The notes: a model not told the origin generated them from the letters alone. A stretch of DNA of 64,000 nucleotides from Muribaculaceae bacterium (GCA_022509105.1 JAFLTV010000001.1:124001-188000); one strand, 5' to 3'. Shown: positions 18,501-29,601, counted from the first letter of the stretch. Program-made: numbers and translations.

Positions 18501-20325
18501 TTGTATTAGAAGAAATCATTCTTTGTTCCAGTCCCTTTCTTTCAGGAGAAATAGAACCGTTAAGATATTTTTCCATCATGAGACTACCGATTGGAACTCC
18601 GTATGTTGCTCCAAAGCCTGCGTTTTCAACATAAACCGCAATAGCGATTTTGGGGTTTCGGTATGGTGCAAATCCCATAAAGACAGAATGGTCTCTGCCG
18701 TGAGGATTCTGAGCCGTTCCTGTTTTTCCACATACTTCAACACCCGGGAATGCAGCTCCACGGCATGTGCCACCCGTGACTGCCATTCTCATACCCTCGG
18801 CAATGCTCTCATAATATTTTTTATCTATCTTGGGAACGTTTTTCTCCCTGAATTTTAAGTCAATAACAGAATCTGAAATTTCTTTAACCACATGAGGGGT
18901 AAAGAAAAAACCGCGATTGGCGATAGTGGCGCTCAGGTTTGCAATCTGGACAGGAGTCGCCAAGACTTCACCTTGACCGATAGCTATGGAAATGATAGCG
19001 TTGCCTCCCCAGTTCGGGCCTCTGAAAGACTTCGAATAATATTCTGAATTAGGGATGAATCCGCGGCTCTCATGAGGAAGATCAATGCCTAACCGATAGC
19101 CATATCCCATTTGCACCAGATAATCTTTCCATTTATTGAGCTGATCTACAGATTTGGTTCCTTTTTTATCAATCATATTTTTTAGACCCCAACAAAAATA
19201 GGCGTTACATGAAGTCTGCAGGGCCGGTTTGAGAGCAATAGGGGAGCCATGACCATGACAACCAACCCGAATGCCATTGACATAACCACGGCTACATGGG
19301 AAGGATGTCCCTTCTGTAATTATTCCTTCTTGAAGGAAAATCAGTCCTTGAGTCGGTTTAAATGTGGAACCCGGAGGATACATCGCCTGAATTGAACGGT
19401 CGTAGAGAGGTTTTAAAGGGTTTAAAACCAAATCGGCATAATTCTTTCCTCTGTCTTTGCCAATCAATAATGAAGGATCATAGCTCGGAGAGGTTACAAG
19501 AGCAAGGATTTCTCCGGTTTCCGGTTCAATTGCAACTATAGCGCCCAGTTTACCTTTCATTAGCTTTTCGCCATATCGTTGCAATTCCATATCGATTGAA
19601 AGAGTAAGATTATTACCGGATTCCGGTGGAACGTCATGAACCCCCTCTTCATATTTACCCTGTATTCTTCCGAGGGCATCTCTCATCAGGATTTCAACTC
19701 CCTTTTTACCGCGCAGAGCTCCCTCATAGCTTTTCTCTACACCAAGGTCGCCTGTGTAATCTCCCGATTTATAATATGTGTCGTTTTTAACATCCTCTGC
19801 AGATACTTCACGAATATTTCCAAGGATATTAGCTCCGACATCATAATTGTATTTTCTAATTGTTCGCGTCTGAATATAGATTCCCGGAAACATATATAAT
19901 TTCTCTTGAAGTTTTCCATAATCTTCAAAAGAAATATGAGAAAGGAATTTTTGTGGTGTATAAGAAGAATACCCGGGATTTTTTTGTGGATTCTTCATGT
20001 CAGCCCACTTTTCCTCAAACTGTTCTTTAGTCATATTGAGCAAAGAACAGAAAGCCATTGTGTCAAGATTCTGCACATCTCGCGGAATAAGCATGACATC
20101 GTATGCCGGCTGATTGAAAACCACAAGTCTTCCTTCACGGTCATAAATAAGTCCGCGGGCCGGATATGTGGTTCGTTTCAGAAAAGCATTACTTTCGGCA
20201 TTAATTTTATATGTTTCGTCTTTCACTTGAAGAGAATAAAGACGAAATAGATAGATTATTACAATCAAGGCAAAAAATCCACCTATAACGAATTTTCTTT
20301 TTTCAAGCTGATAGTTTTTTCTCAT
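18472..20325 (-). CDS. mrdA: penicillin-binding protein 2 (elongation transpeptidase)
   Basis: PBP2 crosslinks peptidoglycan with RodA during lateral wall growth. The 617-aa protein has an N-terminal anchor helix (about residues 11-28), a dimerisation domain, and a transpeptidase domain with the serine motif PPGSTFKPTQ (about residue 318), TSCNAYF (SxN motif) and CGKTGTAQNPHGRDHS (KTG, about residue 532). The ATG at 20325 overlaps the mreD stop as ATGA, so both are translated together. It is the fourth gene of the mreB-mreC-mreD-mrdA-rodA operon. Confidence 0.96.
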   Translation of the reverse strand: MRKNYQLEKRKFVIGGFFALIVIIYLFRLYSLQVKDETYKINAESNAFLKRTTYPARGLIYDREGRLVVFNQPAYDVMLIPRDVQNLDTMAFCSLLNMTKEQFEEKWADMKNPQKNPGYSSYTPQKFLSHISFEDYGKLQEKLYMFPGIYIQTRTIRKYNYDVGANILGNIREVSAEDVKNDTYYKSGDYTGDLGVEKSYEGALRGKKGVEILMRDALGRIQGKYEEGVHDVPPESGNNLTLSIDMELQRYGEKLMKGKLGAIVAIEPETGEILALVTSPSYDPSLLIGKDRGKNYADLVLNPLKPLYDRSIQAMYPPGSTFKPTQGLIFLQEGIITEGTSFPCSRGYVNGIRVGCHGHGSPIALKPALQTSCNAYFCWGLKNMIDKKGTKSVDQLNKWKDYLVQMGYGYRLGIDLPHESRGFIPNSEYYSKSFRGPNWGGNAIISIAIGQGEVLATPVQIANLSATIANRGFFFTPHVVKEISDSVIDLKFREKNVPKIDKKYYESIAEGMRMAVTGGTCRGAAFPGVEVCGKTGTAQNPHGRDHSVFMGFAPYRNPKIAIAVYVENAGFGATYGVPIGSLMMEKYLNGSISPERKGLEQRMISSNTIAGSGVKKH

Positions 20326-20831
20326 ATTTTAGAAGGGATCAGGCTGTCTACAGCAAACAGTATTATGAAAGTGAACAGAGTGCTTGCTGAAGTTAAAATC
20401 ACTATACCCTTAACGTCTGCAAAACTGAAATATTCTATAGTAAAAGCCAGTAAGCAATAAATGGCGATAAAAGTTAACAGAAATTTGCCATAATTGATAA
20501 TTCCGATATTTGAAATAGAGGGAATAAGCCTGCAAGTGACGTCATCTTTAGGAACATAGGCGTAATAAATCGGTTCGCGAAGCGCTGCAATAATAGTGCA
20601 GGCAAGAGCATTCACGCCGGGAGTATCAGAGAAAATATCCATTATAAGCCCGGTAAAGAAAGCGAGGGTAAACACCCATGTCAATTTTAAAGAAATAGGA
20701 AGGCGTAGGATAAAATAAATGAAGACAACAGGGATTGCCACATGAAACAAGACAATGTGGTTGAAAATCAAAGCTTGCGTCAATATGCAGATTAAAAAAA
20801 TCAGGAAATATTTGATAAAATCGTTAGTCAT
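20322..20831 (-). CDS. mreD: rod-shape determining protein MreD
   Basis: A 169-aa integral membrane protein with about five hydrophobic segments. The characteristic MreD part is VALF..TGLIMDIFSDTPGVNALACT (about residues 55-80), the region that resembles S-components of ECF transporters. It bridges MreC and PBP2/RodA in the elongasome. MreD is poorly conserved, so its identity rests partly on position, between mreC (12 nt upstream) and mrdA (4-nt overlap). Confidence 0.92.
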   Translation of the reverse strand: MTNDFIKYFLIFLICILTQALIFNHIVLFHVAIPVVFIYFILRLPISLKLTWVFTLAFFTGLIMDIFSDTPGVNALACTIIAALREPIYYAYVPKDDVTCRLIPSISNIGIINYGKFLLTFIAIYCLLAFTIEYFSFADVKGIVILTSASTLFTFIILFAVDSLIPSKI

Positions 20832-20843
20832 AATTAAATATGA

Positions 20844-21689
20844 TTACCTTTTTTCATCAACTTTGTCAAATTTGCTCAGAGAATCCAGACTTTGTTTGAA
20901 ATTGTCTTTAATGACTCTGACTGTTGAAAGCGACTTAAAATCAGATGTCAACTGGATTTTCAATACAAAAAAGTTGTCGTCTGCACCTTTTATCCGATTC
21001 ATTACCGTTCCAACCGGAATATCACTCGGGAACGCCAAAGAATATCCGCTTGTGACTATCGTGTCTCCCGGATTGAATTTTGCATGTCGGGGCACTTCTT
21101 CCATATAGGCTATAGTGGGATCTCCACCTTTCCAGTTAAGGGAGCCGATGAATTCAGAGTTTTTAATTTTCACAGAAAATCTTTGGTCTTCATTGAGAAG
21201 AGAAATAACTCTGGCCGTGTGTGGACCCACAACATTCACAATACCCACCACACCATTATGGTCAACAACACCTTGTCCGGATTCAATTCCATCTTTACTA
21301 CCTCTATTAATTGAGAAATAGTTTTTAGGATGGCGCACATTATTATTGATTACAGTGGCAGAAACATAATCAAACCTTTGAAAAAAAGGACTTGCCGAAT
21401 CTGAATTTAAAGTTTGATATTCAGCCAGATGATGACGAAGATTTAAAACTTCGTTTTCCAAACGTGCATTGTTTGCCTGAAGGCTTTTATTAATTTCCTT
21501 AAGACCGAAATAACCGGTTACTTCTGAAGATGCTTCATAAATTTTGCTTGTCACCACATTAGCGGAGCTGAGATAAACAGATGCATGATATGCATTATAC
21601 GTGAATAGAACCAGAAGGCTCAAAATTACGTATAAGAAAAAAAGGAACCATGCACCATGCTTAATAAAGAAATTGAGAAGATTTCTCAC
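20844..21689 (-). CDS. mreC: rod-shape determining protein MreC
   Basis: MreC is a bitopic periplasmic scaffold of the elongasome that activates PBP2. The 281-aa protein has one N-terminal membrane helix (about 12-32), a coiled coil (EINKSLQANNARLENEVLNLR) and two beta-barrel domains with the typical KNYFSINRGSKDGIESGQGVVDHNGVVGIV and DTIVTSGYSLAFPSDIPVGTV sequences. The first codon is GTG at 21689. It follows mreB after about 50 bp on the same strand. Confidence 0.95.
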   Translation of the reverse strand: MRNLLNFFIKHGAWFLFFLYVILSLLVLFTYNAYHASVYLSSANVVTSKIYEASSEVTGYFGLKEINKSLQANNARLENEVLNLRHHLAEYQTLNSDSASPFFQRFDYVSATVINNNVRHPKNYFSINRGSKDGIESGQGVVDHNGVVGIVNVVGPHTARVISLLNEDQRFSVKIKNSEFIGSLNWKGGDPTIAYMEEVPRHAKFNPGDTIVTSGYSLAFPSDIPVGTVMNRIKGADDNFFVLKIQLTSDFKSLSTVRVIKDNFKQSLDSLSKFDKVDEKR

Positions 21690-21741
21690 AGAAGTTCAGA
21701 CAGGTGTAAGTCAATAAAAAATTAAAAGGAAAAGATCAAAA

Positions 21742-22761
21742 TTATCTGATAAGGAAAGAGAATTTATTGATATTTTTCAAAGCAACCCCGGTTCCTTTAG
21801 CCACAGCGTGTAAAGGATCTTCAGCCACTTTAAATTCAATTTTAATCTTATCAGTGAGACGTTTGGCGAGACCGTTCAATAGTGCGCCGCCTCCGGCAAG
21901 ATATATTCCGTTTTTAACAATGTCGGCATATAGTTCCGGCGGAGTCTCTTCAAGAGCCGCAAGTATAGCTGTTTCCATCCGAGAGATTGTTTTGTCGATG
22001 CAATGAGAAATCTCTTCGTAGGTAACATTAACAGTCATAGGAAGCGATGTCATACGGTTAGGACCGGTGACAGTGTAAGGTTCCGGACCATCTTCAAGCA
22101 CGGGCAAAGCTGAACCAACATTTATTTTTATTTGTTCGGCCATGGTTGTGCCTACTTTCATATTATGGACACGTCCCATGTGGTCTTGAATATCTGCCGT
22201 AAGGTCGTTTCCTGCAATTCTTATACTTTTGTTGCTGACGATACCTCCTAAAGAAATAACGGCAATTTCGGTGGAACCACCACCTATATCCACAATCATA
22301 TTACCTTCAGGAGCTTCAACATCAAGGCCGATTCCGAGAGCGGCAGCCATAGGTTCATATATCATATACACATCACGGCCGCCGGCATGTTCTGAAGAGT
22401 CGCGTACAGCACGGATTTCTACTTCAGTAGAACCGGAGGGAATACAAACAACCATGCGAAGAGAAGGAGAGAACCATCTGCGTTTAGAGCTTACCATCTT
22501 GATAAGACCCCTTATCATTTGCTCGGCCGCATTAAAGTCTGCTATAACGCCATCGCGTAGCGGACGGATTGTGCGGATACCGGGAGGTTCTTTACCTTCC
22601 ATCTGATGAGCCTGAGTGCCGACTGCCAATAATTTGTCGGTTTTATTTTCTATAGCCACTACTGAAGGCTCGTCTACAACTATTTTATCATTATGAATGA
22701 TGATGGAATTGGCTGTGCCAAGGTCCATCGCAATTTCCTGAGTAAAAGAGAAAAGTCCCAT
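21742..22761 (-). CDS. mreB: bacterial actin MreB
   Basis: MreB forms membrane-bound filaments that direct lateral wall synthesis. The 339-aa protein has actin-fold ATP-binding motifs: AMDLGTANSII (phosphate 1), DIGGGSTEIAVISLGG (phosphate 2), YEPMAAALGIGLDV (connect) and ILAGGGALLNGL-like (adenosine). It is first gene of the cell-shape operon and is preceded by a TAATTTTG promoter box at 22822-22829. Confidence 0.97.
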   Translation of the reverse strand: MGLFSFTQEIAMDLGTANSIIIHNDKIVVDEPSVVAIENKTDKLLAVGTQAHQMEGKEPPGIRTIRPLRDGVIADFNAAEQMIRGLIKMVSSKRRWFSPSLRMVVCIPSGSTEVEIRAVRDSSEHAGGRDVYMIYEPMAAALGIGLDVEAPEGNMIVDIGGGSTEIAVISLGGIVSNKSIRIAGNDLTADIQDHMGRVHNMKVGTTMAEQIKINVGSALPVLEDGPEPYTVTGPNRMTSLPMTVNVTYEEISHCIDKTISRMETAILAALEETPPELYADIVKNGIYLAGGGALLNGLAKRLTDKIKIEFKVAEDPLHAVAKGTGVALKNINKFSFLIR

Positions 22762-22821
22762 AATCTTGTAATTTTATGGTTTAATTTGAAAAATCCGTGA
22801 ATGGATCTTTAATATTAAATG

Positions 22822-22829
22822 CAAAATTA
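22822..22829 (-). promoter_or_regulatory. -7 promoter box for the mreB operon
   Basis: On the minus strand this reads TAATTTTG, matching TAnnTTTG, with about 60 nt to the mreB ATG. The ideal -33 position shows only a partial TTG-like match. Confidence 0.5.
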
Positions 22830-22893
22830 AACAAAAAAGACGAAAAAGTTAAAAAGGCAATAAAAATTAACAGTATAAAATCATCGACAGATA

Positions 22894-22927
22894 TAAAATA
22901 AAAACAGGGCACTTAAAAGCGCCCTGT
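22894..22927 (-). terminator. Rho-independent terminator of the gyrA/TPR transcript
   Basis: Stem 22921-22927 with 22904-22910 (ACAGGGC/GCCCTGT), then a T-rich tract on the minus strand (22903 downward). It lies about 28 nt past the stop of the TPR gene and just upstream of the mreB promoter, insulating the two units. Confidence 0.85.
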
Positions 22928-22955
22928 CAATATTTATTGAAATTATCTGATTGAA

Positions 22956-24194
22956 TCAGAAATTTGTTTCTATGATATAATTAACACTGTCGATCAGGTT
23001 GTCGATATCAGGATCATATTCTCCTTCTTTGAGAGCTTTTTTAGCTTTATTGGCATATTCCAATGATTTGTCGAAGTATTGAGCTTTGATATCCTGTTTG
23101 TCCTGGTTGATTGTTGAGGAAGTGAAATCTAATGCATTCCATTTGTCGCGGCCTACGCGAAGGAATTTATTAGAAGCGTTTTTATAAACTTCTGCCGGGA
23201 CATCCTGCTGTGAAACAGCTTTTTGATATGCATCAAGAGAAAGGTCGTCTTGATTATCTTCTGAATATATAAAGCCGAGCAAACCATAAAGATTCGGATT
23301 ATCCGGATATTGGCTGATCATTTCATTAACTTTGGCAAGAGCCTGAGCGTTTTCGCCATCCTGCACCATAGCGTTAATGAGGTTGGTGAAGAAAATAGGC
23401 TGTTCAAGACCAAAAGCATCATAACCGGCTTGAGCCACAGCCTTGATATTTTGTTTAGCTTCATTCACACGATTTTCGTCTGTGCGCACCACACCATACC
23501 AAGCTGCTATTTCATTATTATAAGGATCAGGTCCTTCAAAGCCTGTGAGTCTTGAATTTTTAAAAGCTTCAGCACTTTTATCAAATTCTTGTGCGTTAAA
23601 TGCATTGAGACCTGCATTGAAATAAGCATAAGGGATAAGCATCGGATTGCTTGCTTTCACATCTTTCAGATTTTCTTCGGGTTGGTTTGCGAAAGTTATG
23701 AAAGCATTGTAAGCTTCAGGATAAGCTTTGCCTGCCTGCAAATAACCTTCTCCTACACGATAAAAGTCAAGGATATGATCCTTTATGGCTTTTTGAATAT
23801 TCTTACTGTATTTAGGTTTGATTTTACCTTTTGCATCAGGAAGAGAATCCAATGGGAGGGCCTGGAGATAATAATTATAGCCGTTCATCAATTCAGCTCC
23901 AAGATTCAAAGGGTCGGTTTCTGCATTTTCAGCACCTAACATCTGAGCATTGAAACCGTTGTCATAAAGTTTCATCTCGATTGTGCCGGCAACATAATAG
24001 GTTCTTGCATCGTTGGAAAATTCAGGATTCTGGAGAGCTTCATTAATGAGATTACGCGCATTAAGAAGATCTGCAGTACTTGGATTCATACCTTTGGTAG
24101 CTTTTTCTGCCTGGTCGACAATAGTATTGGCAGCATTAGCTATTCCTGTCGACAAAATTGCAAGGCTGAGAGCCGTTGTCATTAATTTTTTCAT
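22956..24194 (-). CDS. exported tetratricopeptide-repeat protein
   Basis: A 412-aa protein with a Sec signal peptide (MKKLMTTALSLAILSTGIANA, cut near residue 22) and several TPR-like helical pairs (for example AYFNAGLNAFNAQEFDKSAEAFKNS; NLYGLLGFIYSEDNQDDLSLDAYQKAV; LEYANKAKKALKEGEYDPDI). TPR arrays serve as protein-binding scaffolds; this one would act in the periplasm or at the outer membrane. Its partner is unknown. It starts 31 nt after the gyrA stop with no promoter of its own visible, so it is probably made from the gyrA transcript and ends at the terminator at 22894-22927. Confidence 0.85.
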   Translation of the reverse strand: MKKLMTTALSLAILSTGIANAANTIVDQAEKATKGMNPSTADLLNARNLINEALQNPEFSNDARTYYVAGTIEMKLYDNGFNAQMLGAENAETDPLNLGAELMNGYNYYLQALPLDSLPDAKGKIKPKYSKNIQKAIKDHILDFYRVGEGYLQAGKAYPEAYNAFITFANQPEENLKDVKASNPMLIPYAYFNAGLNAFNAQEFDKSAEAFKNSRLTGFEGPDPYNNEIAAWYGVVRTDENRVNEAKQNIKAVAQAGYDAFGLEQPIFFTNLINAMVQDGENAQALAKVNEMISQYPDNPNLYGLLGFIYSEDNQDDLSLDAYQKAVSQQDVPAEVYKNASNKFLRVGRDKWNALDFTSSTINQDKQDIKAQYFDKSLEYANKAKKALKEGEYDPDIDNLIDSVNYIIETNF

Positions 24195-24225
24195 AGGAAT
24201 CGTTTATTTGGTTTTTTAATAATTT

Positions 24226-26718
24226 TTATTCTTGAACACCTTCTTTGTTTTCCTCTTCTTCAATTTCCTCTTGTGGATTCGAAGAAACTTTGCAAACAGA
24301 GGCTATAGTGTCTCCACGTTTGGTCAGATCGATGAGTTTTACACCTTGGGTGTTTCTACCCATCACTCTGATAGAAGCAACCGGAATTCTAAGTGTTATG
24401 CCGCTTTGGTTAATTATCATCAAATCATTTTCGTCATTGACATTCTTGATAGAAACCAATTCACCCGTTTTATCAGTGATATTCATGGTTTTCACTCCTT
24501 TACCGCCACGGTTGGTTACACGATAATCATCAATTGCCGATCTCTTTCCGTATCCGTTGGCTGAAACCACCATAATAGTATCATTGGATTCGGCCGGCAT
24601 AGTGATCATACCTACAACTTCGTCGCCGTTTTCGCCAAGAGTCATACCTTTCACACCTGTTGAAACTCTGCCCATTTCGCGAACTTTGCTTTCGTGGAAA
24701 CGGATTGCGCGACCCTCCTTATCGGCAAGAATAACTTCCGAGTTGCCATCTGTGAGTCTTACTTGAATGAGCTGGTCGTCTTCCCGGATAATAATAGCGT
24801 TCACACCATTTGCTCTCGGACGCGAGTAAGCTTCGAGCGAAGTTTTCTTGATAACTCCGTTTTTAGTGCAGAAAATAAGGTTATGGGAATTTATATATTC
24901 CTTATCATCAAGATGTTTGATTCTAATGAATGCATTGACGGCATCATCAGCATCTATATTTAGAAGATTCTGAATCGCTCTTCCTTTAGAATTTTTAGCA
25001 CATTCCGGAATTTCATACACTTTAAGCCAATAACATTTGCCTTTCTTAGTGAAGAAAAGCATATAATTATGATTAGTGGCCGGATAAATGTATTCAATAA
25101 AATCTGTGTCGCGAGTGTCACTACCTTTTGCGCCGACACCTCCACGATGTTGAGCACGGAACTCAGACAGGGCAGTGCGTTTGATATACCCGAGATGTGA
25201 GATTGTAATGATCATTTCATCATCCGGGAAGAAATCTTCAGCGTTAAGATCTCCGGCAAAGAGATTAATCTTCGTGCGACGTTCGTCTCCATATTTATTT
25301 TTTATTTCGATAAGCTCGTCTTTCATGACTTGACGGCACACGTCGTCGTTGTTAAGAATATCATTCAAATGAGCAATAAGCTGCATCAAATCATCATATT
25401 CCTTACGAAGTTTATCCATTTCGAGGCCCGTGAGCTGGCGTAGCCTCATTTCAACGATTGCACGAGTCTGGATATCGTCAAGGTTATAAGCTTCGCCAAG
25501 TCTCTGGCGTGCTTCTTCAGTTGTTTGTGAAGATCTGATTATTGCGATAACTTCATCGATATTATCGCAAGCAATCATTAATCCACGAAGTATATGAGCT
25601 CTTTCTTCCGCTTTTTTAAGTTCATAACGTGTGCGTCTGATAACAACTTCATGACGGTGTTCCACAAAAGATTCAAGAAGTTGTTTTAGATTGAGAGTTT
25701 TCGGACGCCCGTTGACTAATGCAACATTATTGACACTAAAAGTGGTTTGTAATTGAGTAAGCTTATAAAGCTTATTTAAAATCACATTGGCATTAGCATC
25801 ACGCTTGATATCGATAGCGATATGCATTTTCCCTCTGGCACTGGTGTCTTTAATCTCCGCAATACCGTCTATTTTTTTCTCGATAGCAAGTTCTGCAATG
25901 CTCTTTACGAGATCATTTTTTATAACACCGTAAGGGATTTCAGAAATGATTATCTGATCGTGAATGCCATCATTTTCTATGTCAGCTTTAGCTCGGATGA
26001 TTATGCGACCTCTTCCGGTTTCAAAAGCATCTTTTACTCCTTGAATTCCAAAAATTTCTCCTCCCGTGGGGAAATCGGGAGCTTTAATATATTGCATGAG
26101 GCCCTCGATATCGATATCGGGATTGTCAATTAAAGCAATACATGCATCAAGTGATTCGGAAAGGTTATGAGGAGGCATATTGGTAGCCATACCCACGGCG
26201 ATACCTGAAGCTCCGTTAATAAGGAGGTTAGGAATTCGGGTCGGAAGCACGGCCGGCTCTTCGAGAGTATTATCGAAGTTTGGCACAAAATCAACAGTGT
26301 CGCGATCGATATCCCGAAGCATTTCTTCACCCATTTTGTCAAGTTTTACTTCAGTATACCTCATGGCGGCAGGAGAATCGCCGTCGATTGAGCCAAAGTT
26401 GCCTTGACCAAAAACCAAAGGATATCTGAGAGACCATTCCTGGGCCATTCTGACCATTGTCAAATAAATTGAACTGTCGCCATGGGGATGGTATTTACCC
26501 ATAACTTCACCGACGATACGTGCTGATTTTTTAGTATCTCCGGAGAAGAAATTGCCCAGTTCATTCATTCCATATAACACTCTTCTATGAACCGGTTTGA
26601 AACCGTCTCTCACATCAGGAAGCGCCCTTGCTACTATAACCGACATTGAATAATCAATGTAGGCGCTCTTCATCTCCGATTCAATATTAATCGGGATTAT
26701 TTTATCTTCACTCTGCAT
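24226..26718 (-). CDS. gyrA: DNA gyrase subunit A
   Basis: GyrA is the breakage-reunion subunit of the type II topoisomerase that introduces negative supercoils. The 830-aa protein has the winged-helix active site (catalytic Tyr121 in AAMRYTE), the quinolone pocket ([17 protein letters not shown]; Ser82, and Leu86 where E. coli has Asp87) and a C-terminal beta-pinwheel with the GyrA box ([10 protein letters not shown], about residue 525). An acidic tail closes the protein. The promoter at 26797-26828 is a near-ideal Bacteroidetes one and overlaps an inverted repeat. Confidence 0.97.
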   Translation of the reverse strand: MQSEDKIIPINIESEMKSAYIDYSMSVIVARALPDVRDGFKPVHRRVLYGMNELGNFFSGDTKKSARIVGEVMGKYHPHGDSSIYLTMVRMAQEWSLRYPLVFGQGNFGSIDGDSPAAMRYTEVKLDKMGEEMLRDIDRDTVDFVPNFDNTLEEPAVLPTRIPNLLINGASGIAVGMATNMPPHNLSESLDACIALIDNPDIDIEGLMQYIKAPDFPTGGEIFGIQGVKDAFETGRGRIIIRAKADIENDGIHDQIIISEIPYGVIKNDLVKSIAELAIEKKIDGIAEIKDTSARGKMHIAIDIKRDANANVILNKLYKLTQLQTTFSVNNVALVNGRPKTLNLKQLLESFVEHRHEVVIRRTRYELKKAEERAHILRGLMIACDNIDEVIAIIRSSQTTEEARQRLGEAYNLDDIQTRAIVEMRLRQLTGLEMDKLRKEYDDLMQLIAHLNDILNNDDVCRQVMKDELIEIKNKYGDERRTKINLFAGDLNAEDFFPDDEMIITISHLGYIKRTALSEFRAQHRGGVGAKGSDTRDTDFIEYIYPATNHNYMLFFTKKGKCYWLKVYEIPECAKNSKGRAIQNLLNIDADDAVNAFIRIKHLDDKEYINSHNLIFCTKNGVIKKTSLEAYSRPRANGVNAIIIREDDQLIQVRLTDGNSEVILADKEGRAIRFHESKVREMGRVSTGVKGMTLGENGDEVVGMITMPAESNDTIMVVSANGYGKRSAIDDYRVTNRGGKGVKTMNITDKTGELVSIKNVNDENDLMIINQSGITLRIPVASIRVMGRNTQGVKLIDLTKRGDTIASVCKVSSNPQEEIEEEENKEGVQE

Positions 26719-26796
26719 TTAATGATAAATTTATGAACAAAATTCAGGGAATATGACATTCGCTTTACCACGAATCAGACCCTAATTTGCCATAGG

Positions 26797-26828
26797 CAAA
26801 GTTACAAATTTTTATCTTAATTGACAAA
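26797..26828 (-). promoter_or_regulatory. gyrA promoter
   Basis: On the minus strand: TTTG (26828-26825), 20 bp, TAACTTTG (26804-26797). Both boxes match the Bacteroidetes consensus at the ideal distance. A perfect inverted repeat (TTTGCC ATA GGCAAA, 26786-26800) overlaps the -7 box and the probable start site, and could bind a repressor or act on supercoiling-sensitive melting. The rest of 26719-26929 holds only the weak clpC promoter. Confidence 0.7.
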
Positions 26829-26929
26829 CCGGACGGGCATGAGTTTAATGATAATCAAGTCAAAATAAATTATTGGCACATAATTTGCTCTATCTACGTT
26901 AAAATTAAAGAAGTATAAGAAAAAAACTA

Positions 26930-29488
26930 ATGAAAAACGATTATTCAAAGCAGTTTCGTCCTATATTAGAAACGGCTTATAATGAAGCAAAAAGATTTAA
27001 CTCTCCTGTTATTCAGAGTGAGCATTTCGTATTGGGTGCACTCAGAAATCAGGAAGGCTATGCTTTTAAGATTTTGCGTCAGCTTAATATACCGATAACA
27101 GACATAGAACAAGAATTGGAACAATACCTCTTGACAGCCGACACGCCGAAAGAGACCACTACATTATTTGAACAACACTTCAAAATTTCAATGTCTGCAA
27201 TACGTCATTTACATCTTGCTGTTTCTGAAGCAAGGAAAATGAATGCGAATATAGTTTCCGGAGAACATATTTTATTAGCCTTAATTCATGATCAAAGAGC
27301 GATGGATAGTGAAATTCTTAAAAAAATAAAAGAGAGATGGCTCAATTTTGATATCACTATTCAAACGATTCATGATATCAACAATCCATTAAGCGCCAAA
27401 AACTTCGGAGATGATGAGGAGGAAGAAGAAGACGATGAAATGAGACACTTCGGAGCTTCAGAGGGCGGCGGGATGAGCGGAAAAACCGGAGGAGCTAAAG
27501 GGAAAACCGGAAAAAGCGACACTCCGGCTTTAGATAAATTCGGCTATGACATGACAAAAGCTGCCTCCGAAGGACGGCTGGACCCCGTGGTGGGAAGAGA
27601 AAATGAAATAGAGCGATTGGCCCAGATATTATCCAGAAGGAAAAAGAACAATCCGGTTCTGATCGGAGAGCCCGGAGTTGGTAAATCCGCTATTGTGGAA
27701 GGATTGGCTTTAAGAATTGTTCAACATCAGGTGCCTCGCGTTCTTTTCAATAAACGTGTTGTAGGGCTTGATATGGCAGGGATGGTGGCAGGCACCAAAT
27801 ATAGAGGCCAGTTTGAAGAAAGAATAAAGGCAGTGCTTGAAGAATTGCAAAAGAATCCCGATATTATCTTATTTATAGACGAAATCCACACTATAGTAGG
27901 AGCCGGAGGAACAGCCGGGACGATGGATGCCGCCAATATGCTCAAACCGGCATTGGCTCGAGGTGAGATTCAATGTGTTGGTGCAACCACATTAGATGAA
28001 TATCGTCAGAATATTGAAAAGGACGGTGCTCTCGAACGTAGGTTCCAGAAAGTAATGGTTGAACCTACAAGTCCGGAAGAAACTTTGGAAATCCTGCGGA
28101 AAGTAAAAGAGAAATATGAAAGTCATCATAATGTGAATTACACAGATGAGGCTCTTGTAGCCTGTGTGGATTTGACTCAAAGATATGTCAGCGACAGAAA
28201 CTTCCCGGATAAAGCTTTGGATGCTTTGGATGAAGCCGGCTCACGAGTGCATATTTCTAATGTAGTTGTGCCTGAAGAGATAGAAAATCTTGAAAAAGAA
28301 GTAGATAAAATCACCGAGGAGAAACTTTCAGCAGCTAAATCTCAGAATTTTGAACTTGCTGCCTCGTTGAGAGATAAAGAAAACCAGTTGAAAAGCGACC
28401 TTGAGAAGGCAAAAGAAGATTGGGAAAAACGTATCGACAGCGAGCGTCAGGAAGTGAATGAGGAAAATGTGGCTCAAGTGGTGGCAATGATGACCGGCGT
28501 CCCCACTCAACGTATTGCTCAGGCTGAAGGAGCCAGGTTACTCAAGATGGGAGATGTGTTGGAAGGATCTGTAATTGGTCAGGATGATGCTATCAAGAAA
28601 GTGGTGAAGGCAATCCAAAGAAACCGTATTGGCCTTAAAAATCCGGATAAACCTATTGGAGTCTTTATGTTTCTTGGACCAACAGGCGTCGGCAAAACTT
28701 TATTGGCAAAAAAGATAGCTGAATATCTTTTTGATTCGAAAGATTCTTTGATAAGGTTGGATATGAGTGAATTCATGGAAAAATTCACAGTATCAAGACT
28801 TGTTGGTGCGCCTCCGGGATATGTAGGATATGAAGAGGGTGGCCAACTGACCGAAAAAGTGAGGAGACATCCTTATTCTGTTGTTCTGCTTGACGAAATA
28901 GAGAAAGCCCATCCTGATGTATTCAATCTTTTGTTGCAAGTGATGGATGAAGGAAGACTCACAGATTCCTTGGGCAGACGCATAGATTTCAAGAACACTA
29001 TCTTGATAATGACGAGCAATGTTGGCTCACGTCAATTAAAAGACTTTGGCGGAGGAGTTGGTTTTAACACGGAAGAAATATCCAAACAACAGGCTCAAGG
29101 AGTGATTTCAAAAGCATTGAACAGAGCTTTCTCACCTGAGTTTCTCAACCGAGTTGATGATATTATAATGTTTGACCAACTTGAGAAAGATGCCATAATC
29201 CAAATCATTGATTTGGAACTTAAGGATTATTTCTCAAGGGTTGAAAAACTCGGTTTCAAGCTTGAAATTTCAGATGAAGCTAAAAATTTCATGGCAGAGA
29301 AGGGATATGACCGTAACTTTGGAGCTCGTCCATTGAAAAGATCTATCCAAAAATATCTTGAAGATGAATTGGCAGAGCTCATGCTCCGTTTGAATGCTGA
29401 CGGCAAGATCGGAGGAAATATTAAAGTGACATATAAAGAGGGCGATGAAAAGCCAACTTTAGAATATGAATCATTGATTGCAGAATAA
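26930..29488 (+). CDS. clpC: ClpC-type AAA+ unfoldase of the Clp protease
   Basis: This Hsp100 ATPase unfolds proteins and feeds them to ClpP. The 852 residues hold two Clp-N repeats (1-150), a Gly/Lys/acidic linker (165-195, EEEEEDDE then [10 protein letters not shown]), AAA-1 (GEPGVGKSA near 248), a UVR motif coiled coil ([19 protein letters not shown], about 473) and AAA-2 ([13 protein letters not shown] near 586). The UVR motif and the short middle domain separate ClpC from the disaggregase ClpB. It diverges from gyrA; a 7-of-8 promoter box (ATAATTTG) lies at about 26879-26887. A terminator follows at 29514-29549. Confidence 0.93.
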   Translation: MKNDYSKQFRPILETAYNEAKRFNSPVIQSEHFVLGALRNQEGYAFKILRQLNIPITDIEQELEQYLLTADTPKETTTLFEQHFKISMSAIRHLHLAVSEARKMNANIVSGEHILLALIHDQRAMDSEILKKIKERWLNFDITIQTIHDINNPLSAKNFGDDEEEEEDDEMRHFGASEGGGMSGKTGGAKGKTGKSDTPALDKFGYDMTKAASEGRLDPVVGRENEIERLAQILSRRKKNNPVLIGEPGVGKSAIVEGLALRIVQHQVPRVLFNKRVVGLDMAGMVAGTKYRGQFEERIKAVLEELQKNPDIILFIDEIHTIVGAGGTAGTMDAANMLKPALARGEIQCVGATTLDEYRQNIEKDGALERRFQKVMVEPTSPEETLEILRKVKEKYESHHNVNYTDEALVACVDLTQRYVSDRNFPDKALDALDEAGSRVHISNVVVPEEIENLEKEVDKITEEKLSAAKSQNFELAASLRDKENQLKSDLEKAKEDWEKRIDSERQEVNEENVAQVVAMMTGVPTQRIAQAEGARLLKMGDVLEGSVIGQDDAIKKVVKAIQRNRIGLKNPDKPIGVFMFLGPTGVGKTLLAKKIAEYLFDSKDSLIRLDMSEFMEKFTVSRLVGAPPGYVGYEEGGQLTEKVRRHPYSVVLLDEIEKAHPDVFNLLLQVMDEGRLTDSLGRRIDFKNTILIMTSNVGSRQLKDFGGGVGFNTEEISKQQAQGVISKALNRAFSPEFLNRVDDIIMFDQLEKDAIIQIIDLELKDYFSRVEKLGFKLEISDEAKNFMAEKGYDRNFGARPLKRSIQKYLEDELAELMLRLNADGKIGGNIKVTYKEGDEKPTLEYESLIAE

Positions 29489-29513
29489 ACTTGAAACTTA
29501 AATACTTGGAATG

Positions 29514-29549
29514 AAATGGCGATGGAAATTTTCATCGTCATTTTTTTTT
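29514..29549 (+). terminator. Rho-independent terminator of clpC
   Basis: Stem AAATGGCGATG (29514-29524) with CATCGTCATTT (29533-29543), one G-T pair, 8-nt loop, then a run of nine or more T. It ends the clpC transcript in the 113-bp space before the convergent TPR gene. Confidence 0.9.
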
Positions 29550-29601
29550 CATTCAAATGAATATCCGGATCTTTAAAGTCTTGAAAAAAAGGAGATTGAT
29601 A

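Noticed and set aside
22229-22606. 125-aa plus-strand ORF opposite mreB
   Set aside because: Antisense shadow of a conserved gene with no recognisable motif; similar shadows opposite alaS, gyrA, ribE and dsbD were also left out.
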